Origin: Bacillota bacterium
Lineage (GTDB): Bacteria; Bacillota; Clostridia; Lachnospirales; Lachnospiraceae
DNA length: 27,152 nt
Assembly: GCA_023391695.1 (NCBI GenBank)
Contig: JAEWAK010000063.1
Coordinates: forward strand, 1 to 27,152
Direction of reading: 5' to 3'
Shown here: positions 14,095-22,448 of the stretch, piece by piece
Layout: every line of letters starts with the position of its first letter
Numbering within the stretch: position 1 is the first letter of the stretch
Position numbers and translations under genes: made by a program
The notes under the pieces: model-generated
Databases searched by the model: none
Seen by the model: only the letters and a program-made list of their open reading frames with translations
Told to the model about the DNA's origin: nothing

Positions 14095-14985
14095 ATGAAG
14101 AAGCAGAATTATTTTATTTTTAGTTTAATAGTATTATGTGCCAGTGTATATCTTGGCGGTTGTTATGGTGCAGGGGCAGGTGAAAGTGAAGAGTCATTCG
14201 CAATAGAAAATACTGCCATAGCGGATGAACCTGCTGTCGACACATGGAAAACAGCGGATGAAACGGAGGAAGCCGCGGAGACTGTTCAAAGGGAAACGGT
14301 TACAGACGAATTGAACAAGGATATCGATAATAATGGCGTGATGGATTCGCTTCGGCTGCTTGAACGTGAAGATGGTACGATGTATGTGAAAGTGGAATTT
14401 AACGGAGAAAGTATCTTTGATTATGAATGGAAAGAATTGAGATTAGCATCCGTTGCTTCCTTTGAATACATGGATTTTGACCAGGATGATGAAAATGAGA
14501 TATTTATAACTGTGGACCCCTTTGTAAACAGTATGCCTTTAATTGAAGTTATGACTTTAAAACAATCCGAAGGCCAATGGAATATGATGGATATTCCGCT
14601 GAATGAACTGGGGAATAATTGTTTTCCAATTGCCATAACAAAAGGGAAAGATGAATTTGATTTCATAATTTCATCGGATTATACAGAGAAACAAATTCAT
14701 TTTGATGCATCTTCTTATTATGTGGAGGATGAGGAACGAGGAGATAATTCCATTCAGACGTACCGGGAACAGCACTTTGCAGAAGGTGACACCGTAGGTT
14801 ATATCGCTAGCTGGGGGATGTGGGGGGCCAAGACAGGAGTGTATAACGAGCGGAATTGTATTATTGCCCGGCAGGGAATCCAGGGAAGCAGGGGCAAATT
14901 TAATACCTTGGGAACCCTTGACATATATTACGCCTATGATAAAAGCGGAAATATTGAAATCCTGGACCTTGTGCACGAACCATAA
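14095..14985 (+). CDS. Lipoprotein with Asp-rich calcium-loop-like motifs
   Basis: A 296-residue exported lipoprotein: signal peptide with lipobox LGGC, lipidated Cys at C23. After an acidic, low-complexity linker (residues about 28-72) comes DIDNNGVMD, a DxDxxGxxD loop, and later DFDQDDENE, a second acidic loop; both look like calcium-binding FG-GAP or dockerin-type loops found in proteins that read out a 'repeat of beta-strands' fold. The C-terminal half is beta-rich and I do not recognise it. No enzyme motif is seen. ATG has GAAGG upstream. It stands alone between the two-component genes and an insertion sequence remnant, so its job cannot be inferred from neighbours. Confidence 0.75.
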   Translation: MKKQNYFIFSLIVLCASVYLGGCYGAGAGESEESFAIENTAIADEPAVDTWKTADETEEAAETVQRETVTDELNKDIDNNGVMDSLRLLEREDGTMYVKVEFNGESIFDYEWKELRLASVASFEYMDFDQDDENEIFITVDPFVNSMPLIEVMTLKQSEGQWNMMDIPLNELGNNCFPIAITKGKDEFDFIISSDYTEKQIHFDASSYYVEDEERGDNSIQTYREQHFAEGDTVGYIASWGMWGAKTGVYNERNCIIARQGIQGSRGKFNTLGTLDIYYAYDKSGNIEILDLVHEP

Positions 14986-14992
14986 AAATTTC

Positions 14993-15313
14993 GCTGATAA
15001 AGGAAGAAACCAACAGCTACATGAAGTTGATGTCCCGTTTACAGGCGGTTTCGATTTTTCTTGAAGAATAGATGCTTTGGGAGTAAGCATAGGTCAATAT
15101 CTTGAACATAATTTTTTGGTCTACTGATGGATTTCTTACTTTGACAGAGTAAGCCTGATACAACAAAGTGTAATCTAAATCCTCCAATTCGTGGCTCAAC
15201 AGACGGACAGAGTCATCTTCAGGAATCAAACCTTCCAAACTTAGTGGCAAAACCAGTTGATAAGTTTGCCCAAATCCGGTATAATCTTTAGTGGTGTATT
15301 TATTTAGTCGCAT
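14993..15313 (-). pseudogene. Truncated IS1182-family transposase (N-terminal part only)
   Basis: The minus-strand frame encodes about 98 residues typical of the N-terminus of IS1182-type transposases (InsH/DUF772): LPEDDSVRLL-like IPEDDSVRLLSHELEDLDYT, then VDQKIMFKILTYAYSQSIYS and CKRDINFM. Intact relatives continue with Trp-Leu-Leu; here TGG has become TAG (15017-15019), after which LL is still readable for a few codons and then similarity stops. The DDE catalytic part is missing. The gene is dead, both by the stop and by deletion of the rest. Confidence 0.82.
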
Positions 15314-15334
15314 AATTAATTATACCATGAATTG

Positions 15335-15364
15335 CGGACTCTTCGGAGTCCGTTTTTCTGTTTT
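15335..15364. terminator. Hairpin with T-run, at the IS1182 remnant's start
   Basis: CGGACTC-TTCG-GAGTCCG (15335-15352) with a stable TTCG loop is followed by TTTTTCTGTTTTT on the plus strand. It lies just upstream of the transposase start. It would stop incoming transcription, protecting either the transposase or the downstream lacI operon from read-through. Confidence 0.8.
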
Positions 15365-15431
15365 TAAGCATGAAAAGGGAGCTGTTACCGTCTCAAGGGG
15401 TTATGGTTAATGGGATTTATACTGCACGGAA

Positions 15432-15482
15432 ATGTGCAATTTTACACGTGGCCGCGCGACCATATATATGATAATTGCACAT
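15432..15482. promoter_or_regulatory. Widely spaced perfect inverted repeat upstream of lacI
   Basis: ATGTGCAATT (15432-15441) and AATTGCACAT (15473-15482) are perfect inverted copies, 41 bp apart centre to centre. The DNA between contains a GC-rich core and an AT-rich segment with possible -35 (TTTACA, 15441) and -10 boxes. Two operator half-sites flanking a promoter, or a long stem, are both possible. Confidence 0.42.
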
Positions 15483-15542
15483 ATTGATGAATTGTATTAA
15501 TATAAAATCAGAAAGGACATCAAAAGATACAATATTAATCGA

Positions 15543-15556
15543 AAAATACGTATTTT
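15543..15556. promoter_or_regulatory. Candidate LacI-family operator
   Basis: AAAATACGTATTTT is a perfect 14-bp palindrome with a central CG, as LacI-family operators have. It is 117 bp before the lacI start and would let the regulator control its own operon. Confidence 0.5.
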
Positions 15557-15672
15557 ATAGTAAAAATGTCTAAAAAACACACTTTAAAACCATCTTTACG
15601 AAGTTTATGCCGGATAAATCTGGTTATAAACTTAATAGATACAAAATGCATGCGTTAGGAATGAGGTTAAAT

Positions 15673-16743
15673 ATGGCTACACGAAAAGATATTGCAAACC
15701 GGGCCGGTGTATCTGTTTCAGTTGTTTCCAGGGCACTGAACAATAGTGGCTATGTTGACAAAGGCAAAAAGACAGCAATACTTAAGATTGCGGAAGAGTT
15801 GGGCTATTACCCGCATCCCGTGGCTATGTCCCTGCAAAAAAGAAGAACAAAGCAAATTTTGTTTTATTGTAAAGATCTGCAGAATTCTTTCAATATTGAG
15901 ATGTATCAGGGCATGATGGAAACGGCGAAAACGAGGGGGTACATGGTTGTAATCAATGGAGCTCTGGATTTTAACAGCATTAAGGAAACCATGATTGACG
16001 GAATTATAATGCCGAATGAAAATGCGGCCCAATGGTACCTGGAGTCTTCCGGAAAAAATTACTTTTTACCGGTAGTCACCGCAAGCTACGGCAATCCGGT
16101 CTGTTTTTCCAAAGCGGCGCCCAGGGTTGAAGTGGATATGTATAAGGCGACAAAGTTGGCAGTTTCGTACCTGCGGGGCAAAGGACATGTAAAAATTGCA
16201 CTTGGCATGCCTTATGAGTATAACTCGGCCAATGCCAGAATGTACGGCTATCTGGAGGAATTAAAACCGGTATTGAAAGATAAGATCAGGAACTATGTAT
16301 TAGGGATACATAAAAAGGATCTGGGGGGTGATGAACGTCTCTTAAGATTTAAGGAAGAACTCGTTGGGGACAGCTTTACGGTGGAAGAAAGCTTTTACGG
16401 GAAAGGAGAAGTGGCAGCCCAGATATTTAAGGAACGGAAATTAGATGCAACGGCAGTGCTTTGCTTTAATGATGTATTTGCCTTTGGAGTCTGCAATCAG
16501 TTTAAAAAAATGGGGATAAGGGTACCGGAGGATATATCCGTCATGGGCTTTGACGGTACTTTTGCAAGGAAATATACCTCCCCGTTGATGACCACGGTGG
16601 ATTTGTCCGCCAGAAAACAGGGAGCGGAGTGTGCAAAATTACTGCTGGATATGCTGGAGGGGAAAAAAGTGAAACGGGTAATTCATTTACCGGTTAAAAT
16701 CATGGAGGGTGAAAGTGTAAAAAATATACGGGGAAATGAGTAG
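15673..16743 (+). CDS. LacI-family transcriptional regulator of the beta-galactoside operon
   Basis: A 356-residue regulator. The N-terminal DNA-binding helix is TRKDIANRAGVSVSVVSRAL followed by the hinge region ending near YYPHPVAMSLQ. The remainder is a periplasmic-binding-protein fold with VMGFDGTFARKYTSPLMTTVD near the C-terminus, as in LacI sugar sensors. The open frame begins at 15607, but ATG at 15673 starts at the conserved MATRKDI and has GAGG 6 nt upstream, so I take it. It is the first gene of the operon, with only 46 bp to the binding protein, so it likely represses its own operon until a beta-galactoside or its product binds. Confidence 0.9.
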   Translation: MATRKDIANRAGVSVSVVSRALNNSGYVDKGKKTAILKIAEELGYYPHPVAMSLQKRRTKQILFYCKDLQNSFNIEMYQGMMETAKTRGYMVVINGALDFNSIKETMIDGIIMPNENAAQWYLESSGKNYFLPVVTASYGNPVCFSKAAPRVEVDMYKATKLAVSYLRGKGHVKIALGMPYEYNSANARMYGYLEELKPVLKDKIRNYVLGIHKKDLGGDERLLRFKEELVGDSFTVEESFYGKGEVAAQIFKERKLDATAVLCFNDVFAFGVCNQFKKMGIRVPEDISVMGFDGTFARKYTSPLMTTVDLSARKQGAECAKLLLDMLEGKKVKRVIHLPVKIMEGESVKNIRGNE

Positions 16744-16789
16744 TAACGCAAACTGAATAATAAAGGAATGGGTACAGGAGGAGTCCGTT

Positions 16790-18151
16790 ATGAAAAAAAC
16801 GAATTATGTAAAAATGCTTGCATTATTTTTAACTGTATTATTATTTACCTCATCATTAACAGCCTGTAAAAGTACGGACAGTAAGAACACAAACGATACA
16901 CAGGGAGGAGCCGTATCGGGTAAAATTACAGTAGGAGGATGGCCTTCGGGGGATGACGCTTTTAAAGCAGCCCTGACAGGATTTAAAGAACAGTATCCCG
17001 AGGTGGAAGTTGAATTGCAGTTTACCGATACGACCAGTCATCATCAGGCATTGCAGACTGCCCTTGCCGCAGGCTCCGACGCGCCGGATGTGGCAATGGT
17101 AGAAGGGGCATACATAGCACAGTACAGGGATTCCTCCGCATTAACCGATCTGCTTGAGGAGCCTTACAATGCCGGTGATCTCAAAGACGATTTTGTAGCT
17201 TATAAGTGGAATCAGGCCTATAGTGCAGACGGCAGCCGGTTAGTGGCTATTCCGTGGGATATCGGTCCCTGCAGTTATTTCTACCGCACCGATGTTTTCA
17301 AGGAATGCGGGCTTCCGACCGATCCGGAGGAAGTTGCGGAATTAATGAGTACCTGGGACGGTGTTTTAAAAGTAGCGGAAGCAGTTAATATTCCGGGAAA
17401 AAGGTGGCTGATTCCCGATGCTTCCTACCTCTACTTTGAATTGTTCTGTAACCGGGATTATTATGACAAAGATTTGAAGCTTGTGATCGAACGTGACGGA
17501 GATATCGACTGCCTTAACGCCGTAATTAAAATGAGGCAGAATAAGTGGGATATGAATGTGGATATGTGGAGCAGCGAAGCTTATGCGGGTTATGCCGCAG
17601 GTACCTGTGTTTCTGTATTTACAGGCGCATGGTTCGGCGGATTCTTAAAAACGGATATTGACCCGGACGGCGGGGGACATTGGGCAGTTACTACTTTACC
17701 CGGCGATGTGAAGAGTTCCAACTGGGGTGGTTCTTTCCTGGTTATTCCGAAACAAAGTGAAAATAAATCGGCTGCATGGGCATTTGCCAGATATATGCTG
17801 GCAACGGCTAAGGGGCAGAACGATATGTTCCAGGCAGTGGATTATTACCCGGCCTACAAACCGGCCTGGGAAGATAAAACCATCTATGAAGCGGAAGATC
17901 CTTATTTTGGGGGTGAAAAAACCAAAGCACTTTGGGCTGAAATAGCCGGTGAATTACAGCCTGTAAATACAACCATGATGGACACTACGGCGGAAGGCTG
18001 TATATACAGTTCCGTTAATGCCGGACTGGAACAGGGATTAAATGCGGAACAGATCCGTGACCTGGTTGCTTCCGATATTGAGACGGCTGCGGCAGAAGTG
18101 AAACAGCAGCAGATACAGGTACTGAAGGATGCGGGATTATGGGATAAATAG
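16790..18151 (+). CDS. ABC transporter sugar-binding lipoprotein (family 1)
   Basis: A 453-residue solute-binding protein of the MalE/family-1 type. Signal peptide with lipobox LTAC, lipidated C26, so it is anchored outside the membrane. The mature part shows the usual order: KITVGGWPSGDD, EGAYIAQYRDS, a central GTCVSVFTGAWFGGF, and WGGSFLVIPKQSENKSAAWAF. It should capture an oligosaccharide; the GH42 enzyme in the operon suggests a galactose-containing one. RBS AGGAGGAG. It is followed by a hairpin before the permease genes, a common means of making more binding protein than permease. Confidence 0.9.
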   Translation: MKKTNYVKMLALFLTVLLFTSSLTACKSTDSKNTNDTQGGAVSGKITVGGWPSGDDAFKAALTGFKEQYPEVEVELQFTDTTSHHQALQTALAAGSDAPDVAMVEGAYIAQYRDSSALTDLLEEPYNAGDLKDDFVAYKWNQAYSADGSRLVAIPWDIGPCSYFYRTDVFKECGLPTDPEEVAELMSTWDGVLKVAEAVNIPGKRWLIPDASYLYFELFCNRDYYDKDLKLVIERDGDIDCLNAVIKMRQNKWDMNVDMWSSEAYAGYAAGTCVSVFTGAWFGGFLKTDIDPDGGGHWAVTTLPGDVKSSNWGGSFLVIPKQSENKSAAWAFARYMLATAKGQNDMFQAVDYYPAYKPAWEDKTIYEAEDPYFGGEKTKALWAEIAGELQPVNTTMMDTTAEGCIYSSVNAGLEQGLNAEQIRDLVASDIETAAAEVKQQQIQVLKDAGLWDK

Positions 18152-18167
18152 TTGTCTTTGGGCAAAA

Positions 18168-18200
18168 AAAAGCCGGACCTTAATAAAAAGGCCGGCTTTT
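18168..18200 (+). terminator. Intra-operon hairpin between binding protein and permeases
   Basis: AAAAGCCGG+CCTT (18168-18181) pairs with AAGG+CCGGCTTTT (18188-18200), a 13-bp stem with one bulge and a short loop. Only four T follow, then CAAAAAAG, so it should be a partial terminator or an RNase-stop that keeps the upstream mRNA. Confidence 0.7.
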
Positions 18201-18223
18201 CAAAAAAGAGGAGGATACTTCCT

Positions 18224-19171
18224 ATGGCAAAAGGTAAAACGGTCGCGATGAAACAGAATACCTGGGCTGAGATAAAACGCTATAAAGTTGCCTATGCTTA
18301 TATAGCACCTTTCTTTATTCTATTTGCAATCTTCGGGATATTTCCGATTGCAGCAGGCTTTTACATCAGTTTTTTCCGGTGGGACGGTTTGTCTGCTATG
18401 CATTTTATCGGTATTGATAATTACATGAACTTATTTAAAGATACTCTGTTCTGGAAAGCTCTCAGCAATACGCTGTTTATTGGAATCATAGCTCATATAC
18501 CGATCCTGCTTGGGGGCCTGGCCCTTGCTTACGTATTAAATTCTAAAATTGTGAAAGGTGAGAATCTATTTAAAACCATATATTTTATGCCCATGGTCAC
18601 AAGTTCCGTAGCAATAACCATTATATTCCAGAATCTGTTCGGAAATAATTACGGGCTGATCAATTACCTGTTAAGTTTTTTTGGGGAAGAACCGGTTAAC
18701 TGGCTGGGAGGAAACGGTTCCCTGATTAAAGCTGCGGTTATTGTTATGTTTGCATGGAAATGGATCGGGTGGAATATGGTTATCTATCTGGCAGGAATGC
18801 AGGGAATCAGTAATGATATTTATGAAGCGGCCAGGATAGACGGAGCCAGTCATTTCCGGGTGTTTTTTAATATATCCGTTCCGCTTCTCAAACCGATTAT
18901 AGTCTTTACGGTTATCCAATCCAGCATCGGGATGTTTAACCTGTTTACGGAACCTTTTATTTTAACGAATTCCAGCTGGACCGGAGGCCAGAATAACGGC
19001 GGACTGACATTGATGATGTACTTATTAAACAAGGCACCCCAGGGCGGAACCGCATATGGTTATGCCTCTGCCGTTGCGTATGTCATTACCATGATAATCA
19101 TACTGATCTCAGTGGGTGTTTATAAAATAACGGGTGAGAAAGAAAACGTAAAAAGGAGGGAAAGGAAATGA
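18224..19171 (+). CDS. ABC sugar permease (MalF type)
   Basis: A 315-residue inner-membrane protein with about six membrane helices. The loop EAARIDGASHFRVFFNISVPLLKP is the EAA motif that contacts the ATPase. A longer frame opens at a TTG (18152) through the hairpin, but ATG 18224 has a GAGGAGG site and begins at MAKGKTVAMKQ, before the first helix. It pairs with the next permease, whose start overlaps its stop (ATGA). No ATPase gene is in the operon, so a shared MsmK-type ATPase made elsewhere is expected. Confidence 0.9.
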   Translation: MAKGKTVAMKQNTWAEIKRYKVAYAYIAPFFILFAIFGIFPIAAGFYISFFRWDGLSAMHFIGIDNYMNLFKDTLFWKALSNTLFIGIIAHIPILLGGLALAYVLNSKIVKGENLFKTIYFMPMVTSSVAITIIFQNLFGNNYGLINYLLSFFGEEPVNWLGGNGSLIKAAVIVMFAWKWIGWNMVIYLAGMQGISNDIYEAARIDGASHFRVFFNISVPLLKPIIVFTVIQSSIGMFNLFTEPFILTNSSWTGGQNNGGLTLMMYLLNKAPQGGTAYGYASAVAYVITMIIILISVGVYKITGEKENVKRRERK

Positions 19172-20052
19172 CTGCCATGCTGATACTCCTGTTAATTGCC
19201 GCAGCGGCCTTGATTGCAACAGCCAGGTTTATTCCGGGAGGAAAGAAAGTTTCCATGTATTTTATTTTGGGCTGTATTGCATTGATCATGCTGATACCTT
19301 TTTACATGATGTTCGTTATGTCGACCCATACGACCAGTGAGATTTATTCCTTTCCGCCTGCTGTCTGGTTTGGACAGAGTTTAGGAGAGAATTTTAAGAG
19401 TATGTCGGCTGCGGTAAATCTTCCCCGGGCATTTTTAAACAGCCTTGTCATTACGGTTTCCTATACCGCGCTGGTTTTGTTATTCTGCTCAATGGGCGGA
19501 TATGCGTTTGCAGTCTATGATTTCCCGGGAAGAAAGAAACTGTTTGCAATACTTCTGGCAACCATGATGATACCCTGGACAGCCGGAATCATTCCCTGGT
19601 TTATCATGATGTCCGGACTGGGATGGATTAATGATATTAAGGCGCTGATTATCCCGGGATGTGCCAATGCCTTCGGTATCTTCTGGATGCGTCAGTATTG
19701 CCAGAATAACGTACCTGTATCCCTGGTTGAGGCAGCAAGGATTGACGGCTGCAGTGAATGGACCATATTTTTCCGGGTAATCGCTCCGGTCCTTTTGCCG
19801 GCCTATGCTTCTTTGGGTATTATGCAGTTTGTTAATGTATGGAATGATTTTATGCAGCCTCTGATGATACTCCGTAAGGAGGAATTGCAGACCCTGCCGT
19901 TACTGCTTAAAACAATGGTCAGTGACCGGGGGACGGATTACGGGGCTTTGATGCTTGCCAGTACCTGTGCGGTTCTGCCGCTGCTAATTGCTTTTTTATG
20001 CGCATCCAGGTTTTTTATGTCCGGTCTGACAGCAGGGGCGATTAAAGAATAG
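19168..20052 (+). CDS. ABC sugar permease (MalG type)
   Basis: A 294-residue membrane protein with six helices and the EAA loop EAARIDGCSEWTIFFRVIAP (residues about 190-209). Its ATG overlaps the stop of the MalF-type gene by 4 nt, so they are translated together and form the membrane channel. Its N-terminus has an added hydrophobic stretch (LILLLIAAAALIATA) before the usual first helix, which could be an extra helix. GH42 follows after 63 bp. Confidence 0.9.
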   Translation: MTAMLILLLIAAAALIATARFIPGGKKVSMYFILGCIALIMLIPFYMMFVMSTHTTSEIYSFPPAVWFGQSLGENFKSMSAAVNLPRAFLNSLVITVSYTALVLLFCSMGGYAFAVYDFPGRKKLFAILLATMMIPWTAGIIPWFIMMSGLGWINDIKALIIPGCANAFGIFWMRQYCQNNVPVSLVEAARIDGCSEWTIFFRVIAPVLLPAYASLGIMQFVNVWNDFMQPLMILRKEELQTLPLLLKTMVSDRGTDYGALMLASTCAVLPLLIAFLCASRFFMSGLTAGAIKE

Positions 20053-20088
20053 GATGCCGCGCCGGGTTTCTTTTATGTAATTTGTGCC

Positions 20089-20104
20089 GCCGTGGGCGGC
20101 GGAA
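20089..20104 (+). promoter_or_regulatory. GC-rich hairpin just before the GH42 ribosome site
   Basis: GCCGCC-gtg-GGCGGC-type stem directly upstream of GGAGGAG (20106-20112). It may set translation of the beta-galactosidase, but is short of direct overlap with the ribosome site. Confidence 0.35.
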
Positions 20105-20115
20105 TGGAGGAGAAT

Positions 20116-22185
20116 ATGAAAAAATCATTAAATGCAGGCAGGTTATCCCTGGGTACCTGTTATTATCCCGAGCATTGGGATAAAAGTATATGGAAGGAAG
20201 ACTTGCTCCGAATGCTTGGGAACGGTATAGAAACCATCCGTATTGCGGAGTTTGCCTGGAGTAAATTTGAACTTACGGAAGGCGTTTTTCATTTTGATTT
20301 CTTTGATGAATTCCTGGAAGTTGCAAAAGAAACAGGAATGAAGGTAATATTTTGTACGCCTACGGCAACACCGCCGGCCTGGCTTACCAATAAATATCCG
20401 GAGAGTTTAAATGCCTCCATGGAGGGCATTTTGTACCGCCATGGAGCCAGAAGACATTATAACTATAATTCCAAAGTATATCAGGAACTGTCAAAAAGAG
20501 TGGTAGAAAAAATAGCACAGCACTATGGCCCCCATCCAAGTATCATAGGCTGGCAGATCGACAATGAACTTAACTGCGAGAAAAATGAGTTTTACTCCGA
20601 AAGTGATACCTTGACGTTCCGGGAATTCTTAAAAGATAAATACCGGACCCTTGAGGCTTTAAATACTGCCTGGGGGACAGCCTTCTGGAACCAGACCTAT
20701 ACTGCCTGGGAGGAAGTGTATGTACCAAGGCCGACCGTAAGCAATGCCCCCAATCCCCACGAAGTACTGGACTATATACGGTTTGTTTCAGACAGTGCCT
20801 GCCGGTTTGCGGGAATGCAGAGTGATATCATCAGGAAATATATGAAAAAGGGAGATTTCATCACCACCAACGGTTTATTTTCCAATCTGGATAATCACAG
20901 AATGACGGAAGAAAGTCTGGACTTTATAATGTATGATTCCTATCCGAATTTCGCTTACTGCCTGGGAACGGCCCCGGAACAATCGGGGGATTTAAATGAC
21001 CGGAAATGGAGCAGGAATTTAACGGAAGTCCGTGCCATATCCCCGGTATTTGGTATTATGGAACAGCAGTCCGGAGCAAACGGCTGGAATACGGCTATGG
21101 AAGCCCCCGTTCCTAGACCGGGGCAGATGACCCTCTGGACCCTGCAAAGTGTTGCCCATGGCGCTGATTATGTAAGTTATTTCAGATGGAGAACCTGTAC
21201 CATGGGGACAGAAATCTACTGGCATGGTATTCTGGATTATTCCAGCCGGGATAACAGGCGCTTAAGGGAAGTAAATGATATTAACCGGAAGCTGAAAAAA
21301 ATATCAGGGGTATCCGGAGCGGTCTATGAAGCAGCTTTCGGAGTAATTAAAGATTACGATAATATCTGGGATGCCGGACTTGACGCCTGGCATAAAAGGG
21401 TGGATAAACAAAGCCAGGAAAGTATATTTAAGGCAGCCCAGCTTACCCATACCCCTATGGATTATGTTTATTTAAGGGAAAATACCACGGCAGGGGAGCT
21501 GGCAGAATATCCGGTGCTGTTTTATCCCCATGCTGTCATATTGACAGAAGAAAGGGTGAAGTTACTGGAAGAATATGTGGCTTTGGGCGGCTGCCTGGTA
21601 CTTGGCTGCCGGACCGGATATAAGGATATAACCGGTAAATGCGTGATGTTAAAACTGCCCGGCCTGTTACAGCCACTGGCAGGAACAGATGTTACGGAAT
21701 ATTCTTTTATCGCACCGGATGAGGCAAGGGTATATATCGATTGGGACGGAACACAGGTTGAAGCAGCCGTTTTCAATGACCTGTTAGAACCTCTGGGTGA
21801 AAATGCCAAAACCCTTGGCACCTATGTATCCAGTTATTATGCGGGCGCCCCGGGACTGATCGGGAATTTCTTCGGGAAAGGGAAAGTATATTATTTCGGC
21901 GGAGCTTTTACGGAAGAAACGGCCGGGGTTTTCCTGGAAAAACTAAATCTTGCGGATCCCTATAAGGATATACTGGAATTACCTTCGGAATGTGAAATTG
22001 CGGTAAGAAAAAAAGCCGGCAAGAAGTACATATTTGTCTTAAATTACGGAAAAAAGCCGGCTGCTATTTTATTAAAACAATCTCTGATGAATTTATATGA
22101 AGGGGTATATGAGGCTGGCCGGGTTGAAATTGAACCTTATGGAACAAGGGTGTATGAATTGATTTCAGCCGGAGAGGATGTTTAA
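20116..22185 (+). CDS. GH42 beta-galactosidase
   Basis: A 689-residue glycoside hydrolase of family 42, which cuts terminal beta-galactose. It starts with LGTCYYPEHWDKSIWKEDL, the family's N-terminal signature. The acid/base is E151 in WQIDNELN and the nucleophile E316 in GIMEQQSG. The length matches the family (about 650-700: barrel, trimer domain, small C-terminal domain). There is no signal peptide, so the sugar must be imported first by the ABC system. Several in-frame starts exist (20092 GTG, 20104, 20116 ATG); 20116 has GGAGG 5 nt upstream. Substrate could be lactose, galacto-oligosaccharide or plant galactan fragments; no GH53 is nearby to decide. The operon ends with the palindrome at 22307-22356. 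Confidence 0.93.
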   Translation: MKKSLNAGRLSLGTCYYPEHWDKSIWKEDLLRMLGNGIETIRIAEFAWSKFELTEGVFHFDFFDEFLEVAKETGMKVIFCTPTATPPAWLTNKYPESLNASMEGILYRHGARRHYNYNSKVYQELSKRVVEKIAQHYGPHPSIIGWQIDNELNCEKNEFYSESDTLTFREFLKDKYRTLEALNTAWGTAFWNQTYTAWEEVYVPRPTVSNAPNPHEVLDYIRFVSDSACRFAGMQSDIIRKYMKKGDFITTNGLFSNLDNHRMTEESLDFIMYDSYPNFAYCLGTAPEQSGDLNDRKWSRNLTEVRAISPVFGIMEQQSGANGWNTAMEAPVPRPGQMTLWTLQSVAHGADYVSYFRWRTCTMGTEIYWHGILDYSSRDNRRLREVNDINRKLKKISGVSGAVYEAAFGVIKDYDNIWDAGLDAWHKRVDKQSQESIFKAAQLTHTPMDYVYLRENTTAGELAEYPVLFYPHAVILTEERVKLLEEYVALGGCLVLGCRTGYKDITGKCVMLKLPGLLQPLAGTDVTEYSFIAPDEARVYIDWDGTQVEAAVFNDLLEPLGENAKTLGTYVSSYYAGAPGLIGNFFGKGKVYYFGGAFTEETAGVFLEKLNLADPYKDILELPSECEIAVRKKAGKKYIFVLNYGKKPAAILLKQSLMNLYEGVYEAGRVEIEPYGTRVYELISAGEDV

Positions 22186-22239
22186 GAATTCTGAAATAAT
22201 TTACTTTATAAAACAAAGCTGTTTTAAATTTATTAAATC

Positions 22240-22310
22240 ATAAAACCCAAGAAACCAACAATTCAAAAACCCAAAAAACCGAATAGCAAAAAAACAGAAT
22301 AGCAAAAAAA
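22240..22310. repeat. A/C-rich low-complexity stretch with tandem GAATAGCAAAAAAAC
   Basis: Between the GH42 gene and the palindrome the plus strand is almost free of G and T. The unit GAATAGCAAAAAAAC occurs twice in tandem (from 22281 and from 22297) and simpler ACCCAA/AAACC units precede it. On the minus strand it supplies T-runs after the terminator. No gene in 22186-22306. Confidence 0.55.
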
Positions 22311-22356
22311 CCGAAAACCCGGTAAGAAGTCGACTTCTTACCGGGTTTTCGGTTTT
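22307..22356. terminator. 50-bp perfect palindrome, two-way terminator
   Basis: All 50 bases match their reverse complement, centred on GTCGAC (22329-22334). As RNA it forms a stem of about 23 bp with a TCGA loop, ending in TTTT on each strand, extended to T7 on the minus strand. It lies between the convergent GH42 and hydrogenase operons and must end both. It is exceptionally long and exact for a terminator. Confidence 0.9.
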
Positions 22357-22448
22357 ATAAGGTTTATATTAACAACGATTAAAAGATGGTTGGCAAATTA
22401 TTAATTGTTTTTCCTGTTATAGAAAAACAATATTTATCTATATAAAGA

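Noticed and set aside
18152..18223. N-terminal extension of the MalF-type permease from TTG 18152
   Set aside because: It runs through the intra-operon hairpin, has no ribosome site, and the ATG at 18224 has a strong one.
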